DNA from: Mycobacterium dioxanotrophicus
GTDB lineage: Bacteria > Actinomycetota > Actinomycetes > Mycobacteriales > Mycobacteriaceae
Direction of reading: 5' to 3'
Length of the DNA stretch: 64,000 bases
Assembly (NCBI RefSeq): GCF_002157835.1
Contig: NZ_CP020809.1
Coordinates: forward strand, 6,448,001-6,512,000
Part shown: positions 29,437 to 38,135 of the stretch, piece by piece
How positions within the stretch are numbered: position 1 is the first letter of the stretch
Layout: the number at the start of each line of letters is the position of its first letter
The notes under the pieces: model-generated
Database searches by the model: none
The model's input: the letters and a program-made list of their open reading frames with translations, nothing else
Told to the model about the DNA's origin: nothing
Made by a program: the position numbers and the translations under genes

Positions 29437-30888
29437 ATGCCCTTCGATGACTTCCGCTCGTTCCTGAGCGCGTTGCGAGACCACGGACAGCTCATCGAGG
29501 TCGACCGGCCGGTGGCCCTGGAACTGGAAGTCGCCAAGGCGATGCGCAAAAGCGCCGCCACCGGCGGCCCCGCCATCGTCTTCAACAACAACGGCACCGG
29601 ATTCCCGCTCGTGGGCGGCATCTACAACTCTCGCGCCAAAGCGCTGCTGGCGTACGGCTGCACCGAGGCCAACGCGTTCGACGACATCGTGCAACGGTTG
29701 AAGACCCGGATTCCGCCGAAGTACGTCGACGACGGACCGGTGCACGAGAACGTCATCACCGGCGACGACATCGACCTCTCGATATTGCCCGTGCCGAAAT
29801 ACAGCCCCGACGACGGCGGCCGGTACATCACCCCCGGCTTCGTCGTCAGCCACGATCCGGAGACCGGCGTGCCCGATATCGGGCATTATCGCTGCGAGAT
29901 CATCGACAACAAGACGATGACCCTGATGGCCATCCCGAACCACCGCTTCGCCAAGAATCAGGCCAAAGCCCGGGCCATGGGGCACAAGACGTTTCGCGCG
30001 GCGTTGGTGATCGGTGTCGACCCGATGATCGCGTATTCGTGTCCCATTCAGGTGCCCGAGGACACCGACGACTGGGAGGTCGTCGGCGGTATGCGGGGCG
30101 CTGCCGTGGAGTTGGTGAAGTGCCGCACCAGCGACGTGTCGGTGCCCGCGCATGCCGAGTTCGTCATCGAGTTCGAAGTGGACTTCACCCAGACCGTGAC
30201 AGAAGGTCCGCTCGGCGAATACACCGGCTACTACACGCCCGCATCACCCAAGCCCGTGGTACGGCCGACGGCGATCACCCACCGCAACGGTGCATACTTC
30301 CAAGCCCTGTTGACCGGCCGTCCGACGACGGAAAACCATATCCTCAAGCAGCTTTCATTCGAAGCGTCGTTCTACGACATCATGCGCCAACAGTTCCCGA
30401 CCATCGAGAAAGTGGCCATCCCGGCCTCGGGCGGTGTGTACTTCCGCGTGGTGATCGCCATGCGCCCGCGCTTCGCCGGGGAAGCCCGCAGCGCCATCCT
30501 GGCCGCCATGGGCAGCAACCTGCGGCCAAAGCAGGTCGTGGTGGTCGACCCCGACATCGATGTGCACGATTCCGAGCAGGTGGAGTGGGCCATGGCGTTT
30601 CGCACCCAACCGGCGCGCGACGTCATCATCGTCGACAGCCTGCCCGGCGGCCCGTTGGACCCGACAGCCGACGAGTCGCTGCCGCAGGATCAGCGCACCG
30701 GGTCGGCGATCGGTACCGACGCCACCTACCCGTACGGCACCGTGGTCAAGAAGGTAGGCGACGTGTGCGGGCCGGCGCTGGAGGAACACGGCGGACGCGT
30801 CGTCGAGGTGGCCGACATCCCCGGTTGGCGGGACTACGAGCTCCCGGAGCTCGACGAGACGTCCCGTACCGCAACCACTCTCACGTAG
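29437..30888 (+). CDS. UbiD-family decarboxylase
   Basis: A 483-residue (de)carboxylase of the UbiD family, which acts on aromatic or alpha,beta-unsaturated acids with prenylated FMN. The family's ERPLGE-type motif appears as TEGPLGEYTGYY near residue 255, with the catalytic Glu region, and PASGGVYFRVVIAMRP near 330. No UbiX prenyltransferase gene is in the window. A start at ATG 29437 gives the usual MPFDDFRSFLSALRDHGQL beginning. Monocistronic; PucR gene convergent. The substrate is unknown. Confidence 0.88.
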   Translation: MPFDDFRSFLSALRDHGQLIEVDRPVALELEVAKAMRKSAATGGPAIVFNNNGTGFPLVGGIYNSRAKALLAYGCTEANAFDDIVQRLKTRIPPKYVDDGPVHENVITGDDIDLSILPVPKYSPDDGGRYITPGFVVSHDPETGVPDIGHYRCEIIDNKTMTLMAIPNHRFAKNQAKARAMGHKTFRAALVIGVDPMIAYSCPIQVPEDTDDWEVVGGMRGAAVELVKCRTSDVSVPAHAEFVIEFEVDFTQTVTEGPLGEYTGYYTPASPKPVVRPTAITHRNGAYFQALLTGRPTTENHILKQLSFEASFYDIMRQQFPTIEKVAIPASGGVYFRVVIAMRPRFAGEARSAILAAMGSNLRPKQVVVVDPDIDVHDSEQVEWAMAFRTQPARDVIIVDSLPGGPLDPTADESLPQDQRTGSAIGTDATYPYGTVVKKVGDVCGPALEEHGGRVVEVADIPGWRDYELPELDETSRTATTLT

Positions 30889-30950
30889 GACACAAGCATG
30901 CCCCAGCAGAGCCTGACCGGCACAGGAGAACCCCTGACCTTCACGAGAAG

Positions 30951-32213
30951 TCAGTGCAGGAGGGACGCGCCGAAGTAGTGGCACAGCAGCAGCGCCACTT
31001 CCACATCGAGGCGGTCGTCGGTGATGGGCCTGCCGCGGCGTTCCACCGCCCGGTTCACCCGGTATTTGACCGAATTGGTGTGCAGATGAAGGTCTTCGGC
31101 GGCGGCCTTGTAGCTGGAGCCGCTGCCCAGGAACGCGCGCAGCGTCTCACGCAGCCGCTCGTCGTTCTCGGTGGCCTCGGCGAGCGGCCCGAGCACATCG
31201 GTCACCCACCCCGCGGCGGACTCGACGTTGCCGCCGAGCAGCGCGGCCACGGCCACCCCGCTGTCGCCTGCCGCGGTGAACCGGCACAACGCCGCACCGG
31301 CCGCGACGGCCACCGTCCTGGCGTCCTGGGCCTGCCGATGCGAACGCCGGAAACCGTCGACACCCGGTAGCGGATTGCCGACAGCGAGGAACGGTCCGTC
31401 GTCGAACACCCGCAGCCGGTTGACCACATCGTCGGCAGCCTCGCCGGGAACCGGGATCCACACCCACGCGGTCACCCGGTCCACCGAGATGAACAGCGGG
31501 TTCTCCTGAGCCCCAATGGATTCGGCGAATCGATTGAAGAATCGTTCCATCGAGGACAGCTCGTCACCTTCGCCGGATTCGTCGCACCACGCCACCGCGG
31601 CGAGATGAATCCGCCTGAGCGGGTAGCGGATTGCCATGGCAGCCGCGTCGACGTCGACGTCGTCACCCGAAGCCAGCAGGTCGCGCACCCGCGATGCCCG
31701 GACACTGTTGCGCGACTCCAACCAGCGATCGCGTTCGTCTTGATAGGCCTCGACCACGCGCTGGGATATCTCGTCGATGTAGTCGAAAGACACGGCTTCC
31801 ATGAGCTCGTACACCGCCAGCCGGAGTGCCGGATCCAGATCTGTCGCGCGCACCTCGTCGAGGATGAACCGCAGCGCGGCGCGATGCCCCAGCCGGTAGG
31901 CGCGGGTCAGGGCATTCGCCGACACCTCCCGCTGGGCCAGCCGCCGGGAGTACTCCAGAGCGGCGATCGGCGGCTCGACGTTCTGCACCGAGATGCCATG
32001 GCGGACGGCGGCGAAGAACGTCTCGACGTTGCTCTCGACGGTGTCCCGGAGCAACTGCTGCAGCTGCTCTTCATCACGCAGTTCAGAGATGGCGGCAACC
32101 AGGGACTGCTGAACCGTCTTGGTGATGACCGGCAGTTTGTCCACCAGCCGGCCGGTCACGGTGATGGCGGCCCGCGCCACCGCCGCCTCGTCCACCGCGC
32201 TCTTCCCCACCAT
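30951..32213 (-). CDS. PucR/CdaR-family transcriptional regulator
   Basis: A 420-residue regulator: N-terminal sensor region of the RsbRD/PucR type (VTGRLVDKLPVITKTVQQ...), a middle GGDEF-like CdaR domain, and the C-terminal helix-turn-helix YKAAAEDLHLHTNSVKYRVNRAVE near residue 375. These proteins usually activate an adjacent operon in response to a metabolite. It is divergent from the P450 cluster, with a perfect palindrome between them. ATG at 32213 chosen over TTG at 32219; the ribosome site is weak. Confidence 0.88.
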   Translation of the reverse strand: MVGKSAVDEAAVARAAITVTGRLVDKLPVITKTVQQSLVAAISELRDEEQLQQLLRDTVESNVETFFAAVRHGISVQNVEPPIAALEYSRRLAQREVSANALTRAYRLGHRAALRFILDEVRATDLDPALRLAVYELMEAVSFDYIDEISQRVVEAYQDERDRWLESRNSVRASRVRDLLASGDDVDVDAAAMAIRYPLRRIHLAAVAWCDESGEGDELSSMERFFNRFAESIGAQENPLFISVDRVTAWVWIPVPGEAADDVVNRLRVFDDGPFLAVGNPLPGVDGFRRSHRQAQDARTVAVAAGAALCRFTAAGDSGVAVAALLGGNVESAAGWVTDVLGPLAEATENDERLRETLRAFLGSGSSYKAAAEDLHLHTNSVKYRVNRAVERRGRPITDDRLDVEVALLLCHYFGASLLH

Positions 32214-32269
32214 GCTCAAACCGTAGAACGCGGCTGTCGACGGCGGGACCTGGTTGTCCGGATCGGTTT

Positions 32270-32284
32270 TGTCCTCCGAGGACA
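32270..32284. promoter_or_regulatory. 15-bp palindrome, candidate regulator site
   Basis: TGTCCTCCGAGGACA is a perfect 7+1+7 palindrome between the PucR gene and the oxidative cluster. It is the best candidate for the PucR operator by position and symmetry; no known consensus is claimed. Confidence 0.55.
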
Positions 32285-32420
32285 GTCAGCCCCCGCTATT
32301 TCAGCCGCCGAGGACGTCGTCACACCGATCCGCGCTCCGTAACGTACCTCACGAACGCAGCACCAAGCCCTCTACCAGCTGCGACAGCCCAAAAATCCCC
32401 ATCGCGAAAGTGAGTTCGCC

Positions 32421-32555
32421 ATGTCCGTGTTCGGTTTCTTCCTCCTCTTCTTCATCGGCCTGTTCCCGGTCCTGGTTCCGGCCACCACCACCGCCGTCCG
32501 GGCCGTCTCCGGGTGGCGTGGGCGCCGCGTGGCCGCAGCGGCCGCCGCCCAGTAA
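32421..32555 (+). CDS. 44-residue membrane microprotein A
   Basis: A short frame from ATG 32421 to TAA 32555, 33 bases before the P450 gene. Residues 1-28 form one hydrophobic segment (FGFFLLFFIGLFPVLVPATT) followed by a basic stretch (RAVSGWRGRR) and an alanine tail, so it is a single-pass protein with a cytosolic basic end. It is clearly related to the microprotein at 35884-36018: same length, same M/VxVxG start and the shared PVLVPAxxT motif at residues 16-24. A reproducible pair in one cluster argues for a real gene. Possible role: membrane anchor or partner for the oxidative enzymes. Ribosome site weak (GTGAG). Confidence 0.7.
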   Translation: MSVFGFFLLFFIGLFPVLVPATTTAVRAVSGWRGRRVAAAAAAQ

Positions 32556-32588
32556 CCAGCCACCGCAATCAGACAAGGAGAACGTGCC

Positions 32589-33827
32589 ATGAGCACCGTG
32601 AGCACCACAGACCTCGACAACGTCGATCTGGCCGACCCCGCGATCTGGGAAGCCGGCCCGCCGTACGAGCTGTTCGCGCAGATGCAGCGCGAGGCCCCGG
32701 TGCACTACAGCCCGCAGCACAACGCCCCCGGAGAAGGTGGCTTCTGGTCGATCACTCGGTACGACGACGTCCGCGCGGTCAGCCGCGACCACCGCACGTT
32801 CTCCTCCGAACGACGCGGCATCTTCAATGTCGACGACATCGGCGTCCCGCTGGACGTTCAGCGCCTCCAGCTGATCTCGATGGATCCGCCACGCCACGAC
32901 CGGCTCAAGGCCCTGGTGATCAAGGCCTTCACCCCGGAGCGCGTGGCCGCGCACGAGGAGGCGATCAGACGGATCATCAGCGAAGTCCTCGACAGCGTTG
33001 CCGACCGCGACCGGTTCGACCTGGTGGCCGATGTGGCGCGCCCCGTGCCTGCCCGGGTCATCGGCTCGATGCTCGGCACGCCGCCCGCCGACGACGACCG
33101 GCTGGTCCGGTGGACCAATGTGTTCAGCGCGTTCGAGGACCCCGAGATCCGGGCCCAATGGGACGACGCCGGGGCCATCGTGCTGGAGATCATCGCCTAC
33201 CTCAACGAGCAGATGGCACAGCGCAAGGACGCGCCGCGCGACGACCTCATCACCGCGGTGATGAACGCCGAGGTGGACGGCGAGAAGCTCACCGAGCTGG
33301 AGATGGCGACCTTCTTCGCGCTGCTGATGACCGCGGGCAACGACTCGACGCGCGCCACCTACAGCGCCACGATGCTGGCCCTGATGCAGAACCCCGACCA
33401 GCTCGCACTGCTGCGGGAGAACCCCGAGCTGATCGAGGCCACGGTAGAGGAAGGGTTGCGCTGCTTCCCGGCGTTCGCGTTCATGGCCCGCGCCGCCACC
33501 AAGGATTTCGAACTGCACGGCAAGACCATCAAGGAGAACGACCGGCTGCTGCTGTGGTACATCGCATCCAACCGCGACGAGACCGCGTTCGACGATCCCA
33601 ACACATTCGACATCACCCGTGAGGGACTCGCCGACCGGCACCAGGCCTTCGGCGGCCGCGGCAGGCACTTCTGCCTCGGCGCCAACCTGGCCCGCCTCGA
33701 GCTCAAGCTGTGGATCCAGGAGACGCTGCGCCGGTTCCCCGACCTCGAACTCGACGGCGAACCGACACGGGTGCGGGCGCTGTTCCTCAACCAGTACAAG
33801 TCGATCCCGGTACGGCGGACATCATGA
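32589..33827 (+). CDS. cytochrome P450
   Basis: A 412-residue soluble P450 with I-helix LLMTAGNDSTR, ExxR as EEGLR, and haem loop FGGRGRHFCLGANLAR with the Cys ligand. It is related to, but distinct from, CYP125 in the same window. AGGAG lies 9 bases before ATG 32589. The stop overlaps the reductase start as ATGA, so the P450 has a dedicated electron donor. The substrate is not known; the neighbours (Rieske and GMC enzymes) suggest stepwise oxidation of a hydrophobic compound. Confidence 0.93.
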   Translation: MSTVSTTDLDNVDLADPAIWEAGPPYELFAQMQREAPVHYSPQHNAPGEGGFWSITRYDDVRAVSRDHRTFSSERRGIFNVDDIGVPLDVQRLQLISMDPPRHDRLKALVIKAFTPERVAAHEEAIRRIISEVLDSVADRDRFDLVADVARPVPARVIGSMLGTPPADDDRLVRWTNVFSAFEDPEIRAQWDDAGAIVLEIIAYLNEQMAQRKDAPRDDLITAVMNAEVDGEKLTELEMATFFALLMTAGNDSTRATYSATMLALMQNPDQLALLRENPELIEATVEEGLRCFPAFAFMARAATKDFELHGKTIKENDRLLLWYIASNRDETAFDDPNTFDITREGLADRHQAFGGRGRHFCLGANLARLELKLWIQETLRRFPDLELDGEPTRVRALFLNQYKSIPVRRTS

Positions 33828-34795
33828 CCAGGCCGGCTTACCGCGAAGTCGAACTCGACCTGCTCGTCGCGCGCCGCGAGGAGTCGGCCGACGGGGTGGT
33901 GACCCTGACCCTGACCGATCCGTCCGGCGCCGAGCTGCCCGAGTGGACTCCCGGCGCACACATCGACCTGGTGATGACCCCAGAGCTGGTCCGCCAGTAC
34001 TCCCTCTGCGGTGACACCACCAACCGCGGCGAATGGCGCGTCGGCGTGCTGCTGGATCCGGCGAGCCGCGGCGGATCGGAGTTCGTGCACAACAAGCTGC
34101 ATGAGGGCAGCACGGTCCGAGTTCGCGGGCCGCGCAACCACTTCGGTCTGGTCAGCGCGCCGCGCTACCAGTTCATCGCCAGCGGCATCGGCATCACGCC
34201 GATGCTCCCGATGATCGCGGCCGCCGAGGCGGTCGGCGCCGACTGGCAGCTGCTCTACGGCGGTCGGACCAGGTCTTCGATGGCCTACCTCGATGAGCTC
34301 GCCCACTACGGCGAGCGGGTCACGGTGTGCGCCCGCGATGAAGCTGCCACATTCCGCAGCACGCTGGAAACCATTCTCGCCGAGCCGCATCCGGACACGC
34401 TGGTGTACTGCTGCGGACCGGACGGGTTGCTCACCGCGACCGAAGAGCGGTGCAAGCACTGGCCGGCCGACAGTCTGCATATCGAACGCTTCTCGGCCAA
34501 GGCCGTTGAGGACACCGCCGACACACGTAAGTCGTTCGAGGTGGAATGCCAACGCTCCGGCATCACCTTGACGGTGCCACCGGACAAGACGATCTACGAC
34601 GTCGCAGAGGAAGCGGGCCTCGATGTGCTCGGCTCCTGCATGGAAGGCGTCTGCGGCACCTGCGAATGCGATGTGCTGCAAGGCGATCCCGATCACCGCG
34701 ACTCGGTGCTCAACGACGCGGAGAAGGCCGCGGGCCAGAGCATCATGATCTGCGTATCCCGCTCCCGCTCACCACGATTGGTGCTGGACCTATGA
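33824..34795 (+). CDS. FNR-type reductase fused to 2Fe-2S ferredoxin
   Basis: A 323-residue phthalate-dioxygenase-reductase-type protein: flavin motif RQYSLCGD near residue 63, NAD-binding GIGITPMLPM near 122, and a C-terminal plant-type ferredoxin domain with Cys ligands in CMEGVCGTCECD and ICVSR. It passes electrons from NAD(P)H to a P450 or a Rieske oxygenase; both are its direct neighbours, overlapping it by 4 bases on each side, so it may serve either. Confidence 0.93.
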   Translation: MTRPAYREVELDLLVARREESADGVVTLTLTDPSGAELPEWTPGAHIDLVMTPELVRQYSLCGDTTNRGEWRVGVLLDPASRGGSEFVHNKLHEGSTVRVRGPRNHFGLVSAPRYQFIASGIGITPMLPMIAAAEAVGADWQLLYGGRTRSSMAYLDELAHYGERVTVCARDEAATFRSTLETILAEPHPDTLVYCCGPDGLLTATEERCKHWPADSLHIERFSAKAVEDTADTRKSFEVECQRSGITLTVPPDKTIYDVAEEAGLDVLGSCMEGVCGTCECDVLQGDPDHRDSVLNDAEKAAGQSIMICVSRSRSPRLVLDL

Positions 34796-35874
34796 GAAAC
34801 CCGCGCATCAACTATCCCTTCAACTGCTGGTACATCGCCGCCTTGAGCGACGAGGTCGGACCCGACCTGTTCGCGCGCCGGCTGCTGGGCATCCCCGTGT
34901 TGTTGTACCGGATCGCCGACGGATCGATCGTCGCGATGGAAGACCGCTGCGCCCACCGAGCCCATCCACTCTCGACGGGGCAGCGCGACGGCGACCTGGT
35001 GCGGTGCGGATATCACGGCTTCGCCTACGATCCCGCAGGCGATCTGGTCGACGTACCGTCGCAGGACAATGTGCCGCGCGGCGTGCGAGTACGCACCTAC
35101 CCGATCATCGAACAGGGTGCCTTCATCTGGATCTGGCTGGGCGACCCGGGTGCGGCCGCGCTGCGCCATCCCCCGCGCATCCCGTTTCTCGCCGACGCCG
35201 CCGATTGGGCCGGCACGCTCGAGGTGTTCGGCATCGAATGCAATTACCTTCTGCTGCACGAGCACTACCTCGACCTGACCAACGTGTTCACGTTGCATCC
35301 CGAGGCGGTGCCACCGGACATCGAGGTGCTGCCCCCGCTGGAGGAGGTCGAGGTTTCCGAACGCTCGGTGGCCTACTTTCGCACCACCCCACCCAGCCGG
35401 CTCGCACCCTGGGAGACCGAGGCCACCGGCCTGCCCGCCGATACCAGCGGGATCCGGCGTGAGGAGGGCATGTTCGCCTCTCCCGCCCTGCACGTCCAGC
35501 GTTACGTGATCGAACCGGTCGACGGCGCACCGCGGCAACTGTTGCGGATCCAGGGGTTCACCCCCGAATCCCCGGGCGTCACACATGTTTTCCTGCAGAT
35601 GGCCCGCGACTACGCGCCCGATGACGATGCGGTCGGCACGTTCCTCGCCACCATGTTCCACGACTGGGCCGAACGCGACGCCGAAGTGCTCGAGGGCATG
35701 CAGGATCTCCTCGACGAGGATGCGGACGCGAGGAGCACAGAATCTACCCAGCCGCCCCGGCGCGAATTCAACGTGAAGGCCGACCGTGCCGCGGTACGGG
35801 CCCGGCGCATCGCCCTGGACATGGTCGACGAAGAATCCGGCAGGCTGACCCGTAGCTGGCCGGCGGCCAGGTAG
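34792..35874 (+). CDS. Rieske non-haem iron oxygenase (VanA type)
   Basis: A 360-residue oxygenase component. The Rieske 2Fe-2S ligands are complete: Cys-x-His in RCAHRAHPL and Cys-x2-His in RCGYHGFAYD (residues about 47-72). In the catalytic domain the region that normally reads D-L-x-H-x4-H is D-L-T-N-V-F-T-L-H (about 162-170), so the first expected iron ligand is Asn; HEHY just before could compensate or the subfamily may differ. Starts by ATGA overlap with the reductase. The substrate is unknown. Confidence 0.88.
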   Translation: MRNPRINYPFNCWYIAALSDEVGPDLFARRLLGIPVLLYRIADGSIVAMEDRCAHRAHPLSTGQRDGDLVRCGYHGFAYDPAGDLVDVPSQDNVPRGVRVRTYPIIEQGAFIWIWLGDPGAAALRHPPRIPFLADAADWAGTLEVFGIECNYLLLHEHYLDLTNVFTLHPEAVPPDIEVLPPLEEVEVSERSVAYFRTTPPSRLAPWETEATGLPADTSGIRREEGMFASPALHVQRYVIEPVDGAPRQLLRIQGFTPESPGVTHVFLQMARDYAPDDDAVGTFLATMFHDWAERDAEVLEGMQDLLDEDADARSTESTQPPRREFNVKADRAAVRARRIALDMVDEESGRLTRSWPAAR

Positions 35875-35883
35875 CCGCGTCCC

Positions 35884-36018
35884 GTGACTGTCGTCGGCGG
35901 TGTCGCGATGGTCGTCATCAGCCTGCTGCCGGTTCTGGTGCCCGCCGCAGCCACCTCCATAGTCCGCGCCCGCCACCGGCGGCGCGGACGCCAAGACAAT
36001 CCCGATGAGGACTCATGA
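35884..36018 (+). CDS. 44-residue membrane microprotein B
   Basis: Frame from GTG 35884 to TGA 36018, whose stop overlaps the GMC oxidoreductase start as ATGA. It has one hydrophobic segment (AMVVISLLPVLVPAAATS) and a basic then acidic tail (RARHRRRGRQDNPDEDS). It aligns with microprotein A from the first residue (VTVVG/MSVFG) and through PVLVPA at 16-21, which supports the GTG start over ATG 35908. Position immediately before an enzyme gene is also shared. Confidence 0.7.
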   Translation: MTVVGGVAMVVISLLPVLVPAAATSIVRARHRRRGRQDNPDEDS

Positions 36019-37748
36019 CATCGCTGACCACGCGCCACTTCGACTATGACACTCTGGTGATCGGTTCGGGCTTCGGCGGATCGGTCGCTGCCCTGCGGCT
36101 CACCGAGAAGGGTTACCGGGTCGGGGTTCTGGAGGCGGGCCGTCGGTTCGAGGATCACGAGTTCGCGAAGACCAACTGGCAGGTGCGAAAGGCGTTCTGG
36201 GCACCGAGGCTGGGCTGCACGGGCATTCAGCGCATTCACATGCTGCCCGATGTCGTGGTACTGGCCGGCGCCGGTGTCGGCGGTGGATCGCTGGTCTACG
36301 CCAACACCCTCTACGAGCCGAAATCCGATGCGTTCTACCGCGATCCGCACTGGTCCCACATCACCGACTGGAAGTCGGAGCTGGCACCCTTCTACGGACA
36401 GGCCAAACGCATGCTCGGCGTGGTGACCAATCCGACCATGACGCCGTCGGACCGCGTGCTGCTCAAGGTGGCCAACCAGATGGGCGTCGGTGACAGCTTC
36501 ACCATGACGCCCGTCGGGGTGTTCTTCGGCACCCCGGGCGAAGAGGTCGACGACCCGTTCTTCGGCGGTGCGGGGCCGTGCCGCCGCGGTTGCCTGCAGT
36601 GCGGTGAATGCATGACGGGATGCCGGCACAACGCGAAGAACACGCTGTTGAAGAACTACCTGTACCTCGCCGAGCGGGCCGGGGCGCAGGTGCATGCGCT
36701 CACGACCGTCACAGCCGTGCGTCCGCTGCCCGGCGGCGGATACGCGGTGGACACCCGCCGGACGGGCGCCTGGCGGGCCAAGCGCACCGCGCGTACCTTC
36801 ACCGCCGAGCAGGTGATCTTCGCAGCAGGCACGTGGGGTACCCAGCAGCTGCTGCACCGCATGAAAGCCCAAGCCTCCCTTGCCCAGCTGTCCGACCGAC
36901 TCGGTGAACTGACCCGCACCAACTCCGAAGCGCTCTGCACGGCCAGCGTCAGACTGAGCAAGCGGGCGGGCGCCGAGTTCGAGCAGGGCGTGGCGATCAC
37001 GTCGTCCATCCATCCCGACGAGAAGACCCACATCGAACCGGTCCGCTACGGCAAGGGCTCCAACGCGATGGCCCTGCTGACCACGGTGATGACCGACGGT
37101 GGTGGCCGGGTGCCGCGGTGGCTGAAGTGGCTCGGCCAGTTGCTGCGTCATCCCGGTCAGACTGTGTCTCTGTATGTGGGGCTGAAGGATTGGTCGCAGC
37201 GCACGGTGATCGCGCTGGTGATGCAGACCGAGGACAACTCGATCACGTTGTTCCCCAAGCGCGGCCGGTTCGGACGGATGCGGCTGTCGTCCAGGCAGGG
37301 TCACGGCACACCGAACCCGACCTGGATACCGGCCGCCAATGAGACGGTGCGCCGGTTGGCCGACGAGATCGACGGTGCGCCCTATAGCAGCATCGGCGAG
37401 ATCCTCGACATCCCGATGACCGCACACTTCCTCGGCGGATGCGTGATCGGCGACAGCGTCGAGGACGGCGTGATCGATCCCTACCACCGGGTGTTCGGGC
37501 ATCCGGGGCTGCACATCCTGGACGGCTCCGCGATATCGGCCAACCTCGGGGTGAACCCGTCGCTGACCATCACAGCGCAAGCCGAGCGGGCGACGTCGTT
37601 GTGGCCGAACAAGGGCGAGCCCGATGCCCGTCCGCCGCTCGGCGCCGAGTATCGGCGGTTGGACCCGATCGCCCCTCAGCGCCCGGCGGTTCCCGCAGGC
37701 GCACCGGCGGCGTTGCGACTGACTGGCGGCTCGTCAGTGGTGACGTAA
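36015..37748 (+). CDS. GMC-family oxidoreductase (ChoD-like)
   Basis: A 577-residue FAD enzyme of the bacterial GMC/cholesterol oxidase-like group (Rv3409c type). FAD motif GSGFGGSVAALRLTEKG at residues 17-33; a cysteine cluster CRRGCLQCGECMTGC near 195-209 typical of this subgroup; C-terminal GGCVIGDSVEDGVIDPYHRVFGHPGLHILDG and NPSLTITAQAERA. It would oxidise an alcohol to a ketone or aldehyde. Downstream of the P450/Rieske genes and coupled to microprotein B. True cholesterol oxidation is only one possibility. Confidence 0.88.
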   Translation: MTSLTTRHFDYDTLVIGSGFGGSVAALRLTEKGYRVGVLEAGRRFEDHEFAKTNWQVRKAFWAPRLGCTGIQRIHMLPDVVVLAGAGVGGGSLVYANTLYEPKSDAFYRDPHWSHITDWKSELAPFYGQAKRMLGVVTNPTMTPSDRVLLKVANQMGVGDSFTMTPVGVFFGTPGEEVDDPFFGGAGPCRRGCLQCGECMTGCRHNAKNTLLKNYLYLAERAGAQVHALTTVTAVRPLPGGGYAVDTRRTGAWRAKRTARTFTAEQVIFAAGTWGTQQLLHRMKAQASLAQLSDRLGELTRTNSEALCTASVRLSKRAGAEFEQGVAITSSIHPDEKTHIEPVRYGKGSNAMALLTTVMTDGGGRVPRWLKWLGQLLRHPGQTVSLYVGLKDWSQRTVIALVMQTEDNSITLFPKRGRFGRMRLSSRQGHGTPNPTWIPAANETVRRLADEIDGAPYSSIGEILDIPMTAHFLGGCVIGDSVEDGVIDPYHRVFGHPGLHILDGSAISANLGVNPSLTITAQAERATSLWPNKGEPDARPPLGAEYRRLDPIAPQRPAVPAGAPAALRLTGGSSVVT

Positions 37749-37991
37749 CTTGCTCACCAGTTCGGATTTGCGCAGCGACGAATACCCGGACAGACCAATT
37801 TGTTTGGCGCGCTTCTTGAGGTCGGCAACTGTCCAGTCCTCGTAAGAGCCGGACTTGCCGCCTTTGCGGCCCTGCGCGGAACTGCCCTTGCGGGCAGCCG
37901 CGTTGGATATCCTCGCAGCCTTCTCCTTGGAGTCACCCTCCTTGCGAAGATCCCGATACATCTTCTCGTTCTTGATCGACGAATTCGGCAC
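37734..37991 (-). CDS. small SAP/Rho-N-like basic protein (DUF7218 type)
   Basis: An 85-residue basic protein. Residues 1-35 (PNSSIKNEKMYRDLRKEGDSKEKAARISNAAA) match the DUF7218 family, and residues 52-85 (DWTVADLKKRAKQIGLSGYSSLRKSELVSKLR) are a SAP/Rho-N-terminal-like helix-extended-loop-helix motif expected to bind nucleic acid. GTG at 37991 is preceded by GGAGG at 8 bases, better than ATG at 38015. The 3' end overlaps the GMC gene by 15 bases in convergent orientation. Confidence 0.85.
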   Translation of the reverse strand: MPNSSIKNEKMYRDLRKEGDSKEKAARISNAAARKGSSAQGRKGGKSGSYEDWTVADLKKRAKQIGLSGYSSLRKSELVSKLRHH

Positions 37992-38135
37992 GCAAGCCAC
38001 CTCCTCGGCAGACATTCTGTCTGTGTTATTCCCGCTGAGCAGCCGGGCAAACCACCCATCGGTCCCGTTTCCACCTGATCATCACGGGGTATTCGTCGCC
38101 GACATGCGAAGACCACACGATGTCAGGGGCTCTGG

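Noticed and set aside
30898..30978. 26-codon frame after the UbiD gene
   Set aside because: No good ribosome site, and it overlaps the end of the PucR gene; no supporting context.
32589..33827. Considered as a second CYP125 or other steroid P450
   Set aside because: The haem and I-helix motifs differ from CYP125 and no KstR site is seen, so only a general P450 call is made.
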